Below, in pieces: positions 7,665-16,353 of a DNA stretch of 64,000 nt. The position numbers and the translations under genes are program-made. Positions within the stretch are counted from its first letter, which is position 1. Each line of letters opens with the position of its first letter. Source of the stretch: Piscinibacter defluvii (GTDB lineage: Bacteria > Pseudomonadota > Gammaproteobacteria > Burkholderiales > Burkholderiaceae_C). The notes under the pieces are model-generated. The model had not been told where the DNA came from, made no database searches, and worked only from the letters and a program-made list of their open reading frames with translations. The DNA lies in assembly GCF_004011805.1 (NCBI RefSeq), contig NZ_RCHJ01000005.1, positions 62,001-126,000 of the forward strand, read 5' to 3'.

Positions 7665-10600
7665 TCAGTCCTTTGGCGATGCTTCTGCGCCCGCAGTCAA
7701 TATCAGCTCTCGATCGGCATTGTCGAAGGGGCCGTTGTGTCGGCTCAGAATGTCTTGAATCTCTGCCGGCTTGAACGCCACGTCCCAGCACCAGCGGCCG
7801 AAGCCGCCCTTGGCGTTCACGGCCTTCACCCAGAGGGCCAGGGCATCGCGCTTGGCGCTATTCATCGGCGAGTCCTCGCCCTTGATCTCCAGCACCAGGT
7901 TGCGCCCGTTGGCCAAGCGCACGATGAAGTCGGGGATGAAGCGCTTTCGGGAACCACCCCAGAGGTAGTAGATCTGGAAGCCGAGATGGTCATTCTTGGC
8001 GTAGGCATTCACCTTGTCGCTGGCGTCGAACAAGGTGGCGGCGTAGATCTCCCACGAACTGTCACCGACCACGTGGCTGATCTGCGACTTGCGCGTCGGC
8101 TGGTTGCCTTTCGTCGTGTACCAGGTGCGCATCGCGCGGGTGGTGCCGATCGGCTGCTCGGGGTCGAACACCGGTTCGATGCTGGCCACGTTCTGCTGCT
8201 CCACGTGTTTCACCACGTGCTGCACGATGAGGTCCATGTTCAACGCCACCAAGATGCGCCGCCGCACGCCCTCGGCATGGAACAGGCTCGGGATCACGAG
8301 CCTCTTCGACCCCAGGAATTGCTCCACCAGCCGTATGAGCTGGAACACCAGATACTCCCGGTTCCCCGTGAACTTGCCGGCAAGCTGGTCGAACGCCTTG
8401 CGGGCTGCCTGGAACACGATGCGCTGCTCGCGGAACTCTTCGGGCAGCTTGCTGAGATCGATGTTCGTCGTCTTGCTCAGGTCGGTGGCGCCTCCCACCG
8501 CCGGCGCCAGTTCGGCGGTGATCACGGTCTGGGCCGGGTCGAGGTGCAGGTCAGGCACCTTCGACCATTGCACCGACAGCGCCGGCTTCACGATCGTGTC
8601 CACCCGCAGCAGGTTGGGCCAGCGCACTTCGAATTCGTTGCGCGCAGGCAATGACTCGATCTGGGTACTCGGCTTCGGCGGTGGTGGCGTCTCTCCTCCT
8701 TCTCCCGCATCCACGAACACCGACAAGGGCACACCGAACACGTTGACGTACTCAGGCACGAATAGCCCGTTTTCGTCCTTGTCGTAGCCCACGCGGCGCA
8801 AGCCGCGGCCGATCACCTGCTCGCACAGCAACTGGCTCGTAAAGGCACGCAGCCCCATGATGTGGGTGACGTTCTTCGCGTCCCAGCCCTCGGACAGCAT
8901 GGCCACCGAGATCACGCTCTGCAGCCGCTGACCTGCCTGCCCATGCTTGCCCACGTTGTCCACGATGGCGCGCAACAGGTCCTCCTTGTCCAGCGCCAGC
9001 AGCCGTTCCTCACGGTCTTTGGGGAGGTGGGCCGCCTTCACGATGTCGCGCAGGCGGTTTGCGTACTCGGTGGTGCCCAGCAGGTAGTCGCGCACCGCAG
9101 GGGGCAATGGCGCCTTGCGGATCAACAGTTCAAGCTGTGCATCCAAGGGCGCCTTGGCGTGCTCGGCCCAGTCGTCGTCGGTCAGGCCCAAGTGCCGTGC
9201 CAGCACCTGCAGGCGGTCGGCGTCCTTCTTGACCTCGTCGAGTTGCTTCGCCACGCCCGCTGGCACCGCCAATGCCTTCAGCAGCGAGCCCAGCCGCGCC
9301 TTGAACACGCTCTCGGAGCCGGCCTTCTCGCCGATCTCGGCCTTCTCCAGCACCTTGGAGTCCACGCGCAGGGTCTGCTCCGGTGACTTCAGCTCGGGCC
9401 AGTGCGCATCACCATGGTTCAGGTAGTGCTCGATGCGCGCGGCGGTCTCCACGCGGTTGCACACCGTCAGCATCACGGGCGGGGAGTGGTGCCCTGCCTT
9501 CTGCCATTCGTGCAACGCCACGCGCCAGTCGGCACCCAGCAGCGTATAGGCGTCCTGCACCAGCTTGGGCAGCGCCTCGTGGGGTTCGGCGCCGCGGCGG
9601 TTCAGGTCCTGCTGCACATCGGGGTCGCGGTACAGGTGGTAGAGCTTGGAGCGGTAGCTCTTGGCATCCGGCAGCGCATCGTCACGGATCACCACGCGCG
9701 GCGTCTTCACCAGCCCGGCTTCGATGGCGTCGGTCAGGCCGAAGTCGCTGACGATCCAGCTGAAAAGGCCTTCCTCGCTGTTGGTCTTGCCGGTGGGCGC
9801 GAACGGCGTGGCCGACAGGTCGAAGCAACGGCCGATGCGCCGCGTGTGGTGGATGCGGTCCAGGCCCTCGATCCAGCGAGTGGCCTCGTCCAGGTCCAGG
9901 CCCAGGCGTTCCGCGTCCGCCTTGCTGATCTTCACATCGGCCGGCTTGCGGTAGGCGTGGTGCGCCTCGTCGTTGATCACCACGATGTCGCGGTGCTGCG
10001 CCAGGCGGCCCAGCACGCGGCGCGTGTAGACCTCGTCGGTCTCGCGTCCCTTCTTGACCACCGAGCGATCCGGCTCCTTCGCCGGCATCAGGGTGTGCCA
10101 GTTCTCCACCAGCACTTCGGCCTGGTTCAGCTTCTGCCGCAGTGATTCGGACGGACAGGTCGAGAACTCGTCATAGGCATTGGCGGGGTTGCCCGGCAGC
10201 AGCACCTGCAGGCGCTCCTTCACGGTCAGGCCCGGCGCCACGATGAAGATGGCGCGCGAGAAGTCTCGTGGCCGCTTCGGGTAGGTGACCGCGTTCAGCA
10301 CCTGCCAGGTGATGATCATGGCCATCACCGTGGTCTTGCCCGAACCGGTGGCCATCTTGCTGCACACCCGCTCCCAGGGCCCGCCATCGCCTTGCAGGAA
10401 TACGCCCTGGCGGTAGGCATCGGCTGCCTCCACCCACCAGATCAGCGTCTCGATGGCCTCCAACTGGCAAAAGTAGAACGGGTGCTGGCGCGCGCCCTGG
10501 TCTTGCCAGTGGGCCAGCAGCTGGCGGGTGACCGCGGTGATGCCCGGGTAGTCGTCGGCGCGCCAGCGCTCGATGCGCTGGCGGATCTCGTTCACCTGGT

Positions 10601-10763
10601 CCAGCGTCTCCACACGGCGCGTGTTGTTGCGCACGTCGTAGATCTCATAGCTGGCCGGCCGGCGTTCTTCCACCAGCGTCAGCGTGCCGTCGCGCTGTGG
10701 CTGCCAGTGCCGGCGCGGTGCCTCGAAGGGTGAGTTGATGATGACGTTGCCGGGCGTCTTCAT
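7665..10763 (-). CDS. Type III-like restriction enzyme, Res subunit (DEAD helicase-nuclease)
   Basis: 1032 residues. Walker A MATGSGKTT (137-145), DEAH box INDEAHHAY (263-271) and later SF2 motifs (VISVAMLSEGWDAKNV, QVIGRGLRR) form a translocase. The C-terminus carries a PD-(D/E)XK nuclease: IPDFIVRL with D945 and LEIKG with E959 and K961. It would cleave unmodified DNA together with the methyltransferase of the same operon; it resembles the BPTD_3080-type restriction proteins. ATG 10763 overlaps the small membrane protein's stop by 4 nt. All key motifs look intact. Confidence 0.9.
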   Translation of the reverse strand: MKTPGNVIINSPFEAPRRHWQPQRDGTLTLVEERRPASYEIYDVRNNTRRVETLDQVNEIRQRIERWRADDYPGITAVTRQLLAHWQDQGARQHPFYFCQLEAIETLIWWVEAADAYRQGVFLQGDGGPWERVCSKMATGSGKTTVMAMIITWQVLNAVTYPKRPRDFSRAIFIVAPGLTVKERLQVLLPGNPANAYDEFSTCPSESLRQKLNQAEVLVENWHTLMPAKEPDRSVVKKGRETDEVYTRRVLGRLAQHRDIVVINDEAHHAYRKPADVKISKADAERLGLDLDEATRWIEGLDRIHHTRRIGRCFDLSATPFAPTGKTNSEEGLFSWIVSDFGLTDAIEAGLVKTPRVVIRDDALPDAKSYRSKLYHLYRDPDVQQDLNRRGAEPHEALPKLVQDAYTLLGADWRVALHEWQKAGHHSPPVMLTVCNRVETAARIEHYLNHGDAHWPELKSPEQTLRVDSKVLEKAEIGEKAGSESVFKARLGSLLKALAVPAGVAKQLDEVKKDADRLQVLARHLGLTDDDWAEHAKAPLDAQLELLIRKAPLPPAVRDYLLGTTEYANRLRDIVKAAHLPKDREERLLALDKEDLLRAIVDNVGKHGQAGQRLQSVISVAMLSEGWDAKNVTHIMGLRAFTSQLLCEQVIGRGLRRVGYDKDENGLFVPEYVNVFGVPLSVFVDAGEGGETPPPPKPSTQIESLPARNEFEVRWPNLLRVDTIVKPALSVQWSKVPDLHLDPAQTVITAELAPAVGGATDLSKTTNIDLSKLPEEFREQRIVFQAARKAFDQLAGKFTGNREYLVFQLIRLVEQFLGSKRLVIPSLFHAEGVRRRILVALNMDLIVQHVVKHVEQQNVASIEPVFDPEQPIGTTRAMRTWYTTKGNQPTRKSQISHVVGDSSWEIYAATLFDASDKVNAYAKNDHLGFQIYYLWGGSRKRFIPDFIVRLANGRNLVLEIKGEDSPMNSAKRDALALWVKAVNAKGGFGRWCWDVAFKPAEIQDILSRHNGPFDNADRELILTAGAEASPKD

Positions 10764-11215
10764 GCCGACACCTCGGGCGGGGTGGTCGGCGCGGGCGGGC
10801 AGACCCGGCGCAGTTCGGCGAAGTCACCGTTGGCCCGCCCCGCGATCTCGCTCCAGGCGCGGGCAAAGGCCGGGCGCTTCAGGTTCGTGCGGATGCCTTG
10901 TTCCCAGAACGCCCAGGTCTCGTCGCTGATCCGTCCCTGGTCATGCAGGAAGACCTGGCTGTTGCACAAGTCGAAGTAGCGATAGAACTCGTCGAGCTTC
11001 TCGCGGTGCAGTTCGTCGCTGATGGGTTCACCCAGCAGCGCGGGCAGCGGCAGCGTCGAGGCCAGCTCTCGATACTCACGCACCAGGGCATCCTCGAAGC
11101 TGGTCATGCCCTGCTTGTGCATGTGCCACAGCTGCCAGGCGGCCACGATGGCAGCCATGGCCGTGAACACGCCGCCGACGCCGCCCCCCAGTGCGGCCCA
11201 GTCCTGCCACGTCAT
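10760..11215 (-). CDS. Small protein with one N-terminal membrane segment
   Basis: 151 residues. One hydrophobic segment (about 8-27, AALGGGVGGVFTAMAAIVAA) is followed by a soluble helical part rich in Glu, Asp and aromatic residues (DELHREKLDEFYRYFDL). There is no signal-peptide cleavage site, so it is probably membrane-anchored with a cytoplasmic body. It is inserted between mod and res with 4-nt overlaps on both sides (11212-11215 and 10760-10763), so it is made as part of the system. Function unknown; an inhibitor, anchor or signal protein for the restriction complex are all possible. Confidence 0.8.
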   Translation of the reverse strand: MTWQDWAALGGGVGGVFTAMAAIVAAWQLWHMHKQGMTSFEDALVREYRELASTLPLPALLGEPISDELHREKLDEFYRYFDLCNSQVFLHDQGRISDETWAFWEQGIRTNLKRPAFARAWSEIAGRANGDFAELRRVCPPAPTTPPEVSA

Positions 11216-14200
11216 GCCCCGGCTCCCGAGGGCGCTGCCGTCAGCGGCAGGATCTTGAGCGACTCGATACCCCGGTCATCGACGATCTTCACCGCCGCCT
11301 TGCCGTTCTTGCCCGCCTCGAACGGCAGCGACACCGTGCCGTGGAACTGCTCCAGCAGCGCTTCGTCCAGCTCGGCGCGGATGCTCTTCTTCAGCTTGCG
11401 CCAGCCCTCGTCCTTGCCTGCCATGGGAAAGAACACCTGGTGCGGGAACAGGCTGCGGCCGTCGTAATCGGTGTCCAGGCTCCACATCGCGATCTTGGCC
11501 TTGCCGCCCGAGATGAGCTCGCCCTTCACGGTGTCGAAGTAGTCGAAGCCCATCACCTCCACCTGCCAGCGGCCGTCGGGGCGCTGCGTGGCGTGCACCT
11601 CGGGCTGGCCCATCAACCAAAAGCTCTGGTTGCTGGAGCGGGCCTTCTTCAGGTCTTCGGTCAGCAAGTCCGTGTTCATCTGCGCCTTCAGCGCCGTGAT
11701 GCCCTTGAAGGCGTCGATGTCCTTCGCCGCCTCGGGGTCGAAGGTGAAGGCGCAGAACACGATCATCTTGGGCCGCGGGAACAGCTCGCCCGCTTCGCCG
11801 ATGGCGTGCTCCACCTGCCGCTGCTCCAGCGCGCCGTGCTCGGGGCCGAAGCTCACCACCACGCGCTCGCCGCGCTCGCCGCTCTCGGCCAGCGTCCCGG
11901 TGGCGTGCAGGCAGGTGGTGCCCGCCATCACGTCCAGCTCGGCGAACTTCAGCATCTGCCCGCCCTTGCCGCGGATGCCGGTCTTCAGCAGCTCGTCGCG
12001 CCACTGCTGCTGGCGGCTGGTTTCGCCGCTGCGCGCAATGCTGGTCTGGTAGGCCTGGTCTTCGGTGGGCGTGGCGGCGGCGCCGCCTTCGGCCGCCTCC
12101 AGGCTCAACACGGTGGGGAAGGGCACCGCCTCCACCGTGAACGGGCCGGTGATGCGCAGCTTGGTCTTGCTCGGCTCGGGCTTGTCGTACAGCGTCTCGC
12201 TCTCGGCATTGGCGGCGATGGAACGGTCCATCTCGGCCTGCATGCGCTGGCGGGCGGCGTGGAAGGCGTCAAAGGGCTCGCGCAGACCCTCAGGCCACTC
12301 GTCGGGCAACGCGCCGTCTTCGCTGGGGAACGGCACTTCCCATTCGTGCAGCGCCACGCCCTGCTTGCCCAACGCCAGCTTCTGGCCCTTTCGCACGCCC
12401 TCGGTGACGGCCAAGGGCTCGGTGGGTGGGTGCTGGGCCAGCGCGGCGTTCAGCGCGCCGAGCGCCGCGTCGATGGCCGGGTGCAGCCTATCGTAGATGG
12501 CGTCGATGTCAGCGTTGTTGGCGATGGACTTTAGCGTGACGTGCGGCACCGTCTTGTAGATGAAGCCGCCCTTCAGGCCTTCGTGCGGGTAGGCCAGCTG
12601 GTAGTAGTCGTAGCTGGCCGTCATCAGTCGCTGCTTGGCCAGCGTGACGGCGACGCGCGAGGTGTCGCAGGTGACCCAGCGGCGTCCCCACTTTTCGGCG
12701 ACGAAGGCGGTGGTGCCGGAGCCGCAGGTGGGGTCCAACACGAGATCGCCAGGGTCAGACGTCATTAGGACGCAGCGCTCGATTACACGGTCTGAGGTTT
12801 GGACCACATAGGTGCGGTCTAGCGCCCCTCGAACATCAAACCAGATGTTGTTGAGATGCGTGACAGCAAAGTCGTCGAAGTACCTCTTGTAGATGCGACG
12901 GCCCGACCGACGAATCAGTCGATTTGCCTTTGCCAGTCGATACATGCCAGGGAAGGTCGCCTTCCAGTTTCTTGTTGGCGTTGAGTCGTACTCAATACTC
13001 TGCCATTCGAACTTGCCCGTGGTGTTTTCGCGGAACCCATCGGATACGGCGGTATCCGTGGTGAGTATCCTGGCGCCATCTGGCAACGGCACCTTCTCCA
13101 GTGCCTCCTCCTCGGTGATGCGTCGGATCCGCCCGCTGGCTTCTTCGACGCGGTTGTACTCAGTCGCGCCATCCGAGCCAGCGCTCTTAGTCAGATACAG
13201 CGCGTTGTACTTGACCTGCTTCTTGTCTCGGCAGTACCAGACCAAATAGTCGGTAACCATCGACAACGTTTCGCTCGTGGCGCCTCCTGTCTTCTTGATG
13301 GCGATGATGGACAGGAAGTTGTCGACACCGAGGAGCTCATCGCAAAGCTCTCGTACGTGGTGCAAGTTCTCGTCAGAGATTTGCACGAAGACACTACCAG
13401 TTGGGGCAAGTAGATCGCGCGCCAGTAGCAGTCGGTCTCGCAGATAGGCTAGATATGAGTGAATCCCGAGCTGCCACGTGTCTCGGAACGCCTTGATCAT
13501 CTCGGGCTCTTGGGTCAAGTCGGCGTCGCTACCGTCCTTGACTTCGCGATTTCCGATGAAGGGTTGGAAGTTGCTTCCATACCGAACACCGTAGGGCGGG
13601 TCGATGTAGATCATCTGCACCTGCCCGGCCATGCCCTCCTTGACCAGCAGACTGTTCATCACCAGCAGGCTGTCGCCGGCGATCAGCCGGTTGGCCCAGC
13701 CCTTGTCGTGGCGATAGAAGTCCACCGCGGCGCGCAGCGGCAGACTCTCGAAGGGCGCCTCGAAAAGACTGGCCTGGCGGCCCAGGGGTGAGGGCTCTTC
13801 GGCCTTGAGCGTGGCTGCTGTCTTGCCCTTGGTGTCGTTCGCTTCTTCCAAGCGCTTGCGCACCGCCGAGAGGATGCTCATCGGGTCGATGCGCTCGTGC
13901 ACGTGCAGGCTGACCGTGTCCACCTCGAAGCTGGTGCGCTCGGCCTTGCCAGCCCACTGCAGGTAGGGCGCACCGCGGCGCTTGATCTCTTCCAGTGCGC
14001 CGCGCTCGGGCGGCGCGGGCACCTTGGCCGTCAGGCGCTGGCGCAGGTTGCCCACCACCTCGCGCACGGCGGCCTCGTCGCTGCCGGCCAGCGCATGGTC
14101 GAGCCAGGCCACGATCTCGCCGATCTGCTGCTGCATATGGCTGCTGCCTTCGGCCAGCGCGTCGTCGACCAGCGTTTCCAGTTCGGCCCGCGCGCCGTCG

Positions 14201-14715
14201 AAGTTCAGCACCGGGTCCAGGTGCGGGTCGTACGCCCAGGTCTGCTTGGGTTGCTGCGGGTCGCTGGCTTCGCTCACCAGGCCCACCTCCGGGTTGTTCT
14301 TGCGCCGGTCGTTGTGGCGGTAGCTCAGAACCTGGGCCGGTTCGTTGGCATCGGCGGCGCGCAGCTTCTGGGTCTTGGGCGCTGTGGAGGTGTTGGCCTT
14401 GGGTGGCGCCGCGGCATTGGCCGCTTCTGCGGGCGCGGGCGCTTCGCCCTGCAGGGCGAAGCTGTCACTGCCCGCCGCGGCGGCGGCGGCACGGCCGGTC
14501 GAGCCGCCGCGGCCCTTGCCCTTGACCACCAGCCCGCGTGCGACCAGGTCTTCGCGCAGGCCGGAGAAGTCTTCAGCCGTCACGGTGAGGCCCGCTGCCA
14601 TGGCGGCCTGGGTCCACTGCGCGAGCAGGCTGCCGTTGCCCACCATGCTGCCGTTGGCGGGCAGCAGGTCCAGCAGGCATTGCTGCAGTCGTTGTCGTGC
14701 TTCTTGTTCTGTCAC
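11212..14715 (-). CDS. Site-specific DNA methyltransferase (Mod-like, beta class)
   Basis: 1167-residue N6-adenine/N4-cytosine methyltransferase. Motif IV DPPY is at 372-375 and motif I DPTCGSGTT at 661-669; IV before I defines the beta class, like type III Mod. The stretch between them, about 386-649, holds the target recognition part. Residues 1-340 form a long, low-complexity N-terminal extension and 700-1167 a C-terminal extension, so it is larger than ordinary Mod. The start is GTG 14715, overlapping the VapC stop by 4 nt. It would protect host DNA from the Res protein encoded two genes downstream. Confidence 0.9.
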   Translation of the reverse strand: MTEQEARQRLQQCLLDLLPANGSMVGNGSLLAQWTQAAMAAGLTVTAEDFSGLREDLVARGLVVKGKGRGGSTGRAAAAAAGSDSFALQGEAPAPAEAANAAAPPKANTSTAPKTQKLRAADANEPAQVLSYRHNDRRKNNPEVGLVSEASDPQQPKQTWAYDPHLDPVLNFDGARAELETLVDDALAEGSSHMQQQIGEIVAWLDHALAGSDEAAVREVVGNLRQRLTAKVPAPPERGALEEIKRRGAPYLQWAGKAERTSFEVDTVSLHVHERIDPMSILSAVRKRLEEANDTKGKTAATLKAEEPSPLGRQASLFEAPFESLPLRAAVDFYRHDKGWANRLIAGDSLLVMNSLLVKEGMAGQVQMIYIDPPYGVRYGSNFQPFIGNREVKDGSDADLTQEPEMIKAFRDTWQLGIHSYLAYLRDRLLLARDLLAPTGSVFVQISDENLHHVRELCDELLGVDNFLSIIAIKKTGGATSETLSMVTDYLVWYCRDKKQVKYNALYLTKSAGSDGATEYNRVEEASGRIRRITEEEALEKVPLPDGARILTTDTAVSDGFRENTTGKFEWQSIEYDSTPTRNWKATFPGMYRLAKANRLIRRSGRRIYKRYFDDFAVTHLNNIWFDVRGALDRTYVVQTSDRVIERCVLMTSDPGDLVLDPTCGSGTTAFVAEKWGRRWVTCDTSRVAVTLAKQRLMTASYDYYQLAYPHEGLKGGFIYKTVPHVTLKSIANNADIDAIYDRLHPAIDAALGALNAALAQHPPTEPLAVTEGVRKGQKLALGKQGVALHEWEVPFPSEDGALPDEWPEGLREPFDAFHAARQRMQAEMDRSIAANAESETLYDKPEPSKTKLRITGPFTVEAVPFPTVLSLEAAEGGAAATPTEDQAYQTSIARSGETSRQQQWRDELLKTGIRGKGGQMLKFAELDVMAGTTCLHATGTLAESGERGERVVVSFGPEHGALEQRQVEHAIGEAGELFPRPKMIVFCAFTFDPEAAKDIDAFKGITALKAQMNTDLLTEDLKKARSSNQSFWLMGQPEVHATQRPDGRWQVEVMGFDYFDTVKGELISGGKAKIAMWSLDTDYDGRSLFPHQVFFPMAGKDEGWRKLKKSIRAELDEALLEQFHGTVSLPFEAGKNGKAAVKIVDDRGIESLKILPLTAAPSGAGA

Positions 14716-15224
14716 TTGATCTCCCTGTCGTTCTTGGTGCCTGCTCTGATCTTCTTCTTCTGCGGCGGCGTGGCGCTGGCCGGCTCACTGGGCCAGTCCT
14801 CGACGGTCAGGCCCGGTACCCGCTGGAACTCGCGCAGCTTGCGCGTCAGCAGCGTCATGCCGCGCGAGCGCGCATGGGCCGCGATGAACAGGTCGTGGCT
14901 GCCGATCCCGCCGCGGTCGGCGGTGCCACTGCGCTCCAGCGTGGCGCGGATGTCGGCGTAGTGCTCGTCGGCCGGCGTGTCCAACGGCAGCACGGTCAGA
15001 GCCTGCAGCAGCTGCTCCACCCGCTGTGTGAGCGGTGCCGAGCCCTTGCGCTGTGCGCCAAACCGAAGCTCGCACGCCGCGACGATGCTGGTGCACACCG
15101 TATCGGGTTCCAGCGCGTTCAGCTTCTGGGCCAGGGTGCCGTGGGGGTTGCGAACCAGCTCGGAGAGGGCGTTCGTATCGAGCATGCAGGGCAGCGTGCG
15201 CGGCCTCTCTTGAGGGACGGCCAT
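14712..15224 (-). CDS. VapC-like PIN-domain toxin
   Basis: 170-residue PIN ribonuclease of the VapC/FitB kind. The core begins MLDTNALSELVRNP (D16, E22), with further acidic sites in GSHDLFIAAHA and a closing TRKLREFQRVPGL segment typical of VapC. ATG 15224 shares one base with the antitoxin stop, the normal TA coupling. An internal ATG at 15185 would give the usual shorter VapC and cannot be excluded. The C-terminus is basic (PQKKKIRAGTKNDREIK) and its stop overlaps the methyltransferase start, placing a TA pair at the head of the restriction operon. Confidence 0.85.
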   Translation of the reverse strand: MAVPQERPRTLPCMLDTNALSELVRNPHGTLAQKLNALEPDTVCTSIVAACELRFGAQRKGSAPLTQRVEQLLQALTVLPLDTPADEHYADIRATLERSGTADRGGIGSHDLFIAAHARSRGMTLLTRKLREFQRVPGLTVEDWPSEPASATPPQKKKIRAGTKNDREIK

Positions 15225-15457
15225 CACAGGGCTTCCCGCGGCTGGGGCGGCAGGTCTTCCACTTCGGGCAGCGCGTCGTCCATCGGCGCCCACGACGCCA
15301 GCAGGTCACGCAGCTTGTGCTTGCGAATGGGGGTCAGGATGAGGCTGTCGCCTTCCTTGCGAATCAGCACCTCGGACCCTTCCATCTCCAGTTCACGAGG
15401 AATCCGGACCGCCTGGTTGCGGCCGTTGCGGAACAACGCGGCATGGCGCTCAGTCAC
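15224..15457 (-). CDS. VapB-like antitoxin (AbrB/SpoVT fold)
   Basis: 77 residues. The N-terminus TERHAALFRNGRNQAVRIPRE is the swapped-hairpin DNA-binding AbrB fold of VapB antitoxins, and the acidic C-terminus (DDALPEVEDLPPQ) would neutralise VapC. GTG 15457 is chosen because GGAGG (complement of 15463-15467) lies 5 nt upstream; an ATG at 15484 in frame has no such site. It is the first gene of the leftward cluster, so VapB binding upstream could control the whole restriction/nuclease operon. Confidence 0.85.
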   Translation of the reverse strand: MTERHAALFRNGRNQAVRIPRELEMEGSEVLIRKEGDSLILTPIRKHKLRDLLASWAPMDDALPEVEDLPPQPREAL

Positions 15458-15481
15458 CTGGGCCTCCGAGGGTGGGTGTGG

Positions 15482-15500
15482 CATATGTCAAAGCATATGT
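15482..15500 (-). promoter_or_regulatory. Paired CATATGT motifs upstream of vapB, possible operator
   Basis: CATATGT occurs at 15482-15488 and 15494-15500, a 12-bp period, ending 25 bp upstream of the GTG start. Each contains the palindrome CATATG. The AT-rich patch stands out in GC-rich surroundings. Inference: VapB/VapBC operator overlapping the promoter. Confidence 0.5.
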
Positions 15501-15631
15501 TCAAACTTGCGGGCGGGCAAGTCGCTCGGATGCGATCGGCGCTGCCAGGCGGTGTGCTGAGCGGGCAGGCAGATGGCTCGCGTTGCAACTGCCGGGTACG
15601 GCTGCTGTTGAGGGCGGTGAGTCCCCACGCC

Positions 15632-15690
15632 ACTACAGCCCGAGCGTAGAAACGTCGAGCGCACGCACGCTTCTACGCTCCGGGTGTAGT
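15632..15690. repeat. 20-bp inverted repeat with 19-nt loop
   Basis: Left arm 15632-15651 and right arm 15671-15690 match as ACTACA-N4-GAGCGTAGAA against its reverse complement; only the central four bases (GCCC versus CCCG) are imperfect. No T-run follows on either strand, so it is a poor intrinsic terminator. It may be a protein-binding site, an RNA hairpin in the leader of the operon, or a recombination site. Confidence 0.8.
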
Positions 15691-15822
15691 TCGGGCGCTC
15701 TGCGTGTGCGAGGGCGTCGGATTAGGCGCCGCAGGCAGCGCTTAATCGAACGGCGGGCAGTTTCGATTGCCCTGACAAGCACTTGGCGCGTCGCCGTAGC
15801 GGCTGGGTCGAGGGAGCCGCGG

Positions 15823-16353
15823 CTACTTCACGCGGCGCAATGCTGGCCAGGTGGGCGCTGGCGCTGCTGCCTGGCGCAGTGCTTCGATCAGCGCACGGTC
15901 GTTCGCGCGCTGGGCCAGGCGCCGAGCCAGCCAGCGCATCGCCACCGCACCGGGGGCACCGATCAACGTGGCCGCTGCCACCGCCAGCGGCGCCACACCG
16001 CCAGCCACGGCAAACGCCGAGAGGCCGCCCACCCCGGCCAACACCGCGGCCACGGCCTCGCACCGCCGCCACAACAGCGGCGGGTCGCTGCGCAGGTAGT
16101 TCACCGACTCGCCAGTCTGCAGGTTGTGCAGCACCACCAGTTCGCGGTCCAGCAGCAGCGCCAGCACGCGGTGGCCGCGACGCGCGGGCATCAGCGTGGT
16201 GTGGACGACGAACTTGAACTCCGGGCCCTGGTCGGAGGTGAGCCACAGCTCGCGGCGTTCGCGGGCTGGGTACTGCTCGCACCAGCGCCGCGGCACGTTG
16301 ATGAAGCGCTGGACCTCGGCCACCTGGCCGCAGACCCATCGGAAGTCGCGCAT
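15823..16353 (-). CDS. Hypothetical membrane protein
   Basis: 176 residues. The first 95 are soluble (MRDFRWVCGQVAEVQRF; later HRVLALLLDRELVVLHNLQTGE); then two hydrophobic segments at about 103-121 and 124-140 (AVLAGVGGLSAFAVAGGVAP) and a basic tail follow. ATG 16353 is preceded by GAGGAG at a good distance, which supports a real gene. Not recognised. It is transcribed in the same direction as the defence cluster but separated by 365 bp containing a long inverted repeat, so probably its own unit. Confidence 0.6.
   Translation of the reverse strand: MRDFRWVCGQVAEVQRFINVPRRWCEQYPARERRELWLTSDQGPEFKFVVHTTLMPARRGHRVLALLLDRELVVLHNLQTGESVNYLRSDPPLLWRRCEAVAAVLAGVGGLSAFAVAGGVAPLAVAAATLIGAPGAVAMRWLARRLAQRANDRALIEALRQAAAPAPTWPALRRVK

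Larger units (their letters stand above)
15458..15822. other. Gene-free 365-bp leader region of the defence operon
   Basis: No convincing coding frame. It holds the vapB ribosome binding site, a pair of CATATGT motifs close to vapB and a long inverted repeat further upstream. It probably carries the main promoter of the leftward cluster and the end of the gene at 15823. Confidence 0.6.

Noticed and set aside
5032-15457. Known BREX or DISARM system
   Set aside because: No PglZ, BrxC/BrxL, DrmA/DrmB genes. The methyltransferase and Res look like type III, and the extra ATPase-PIN-ligase set does not belong to either.
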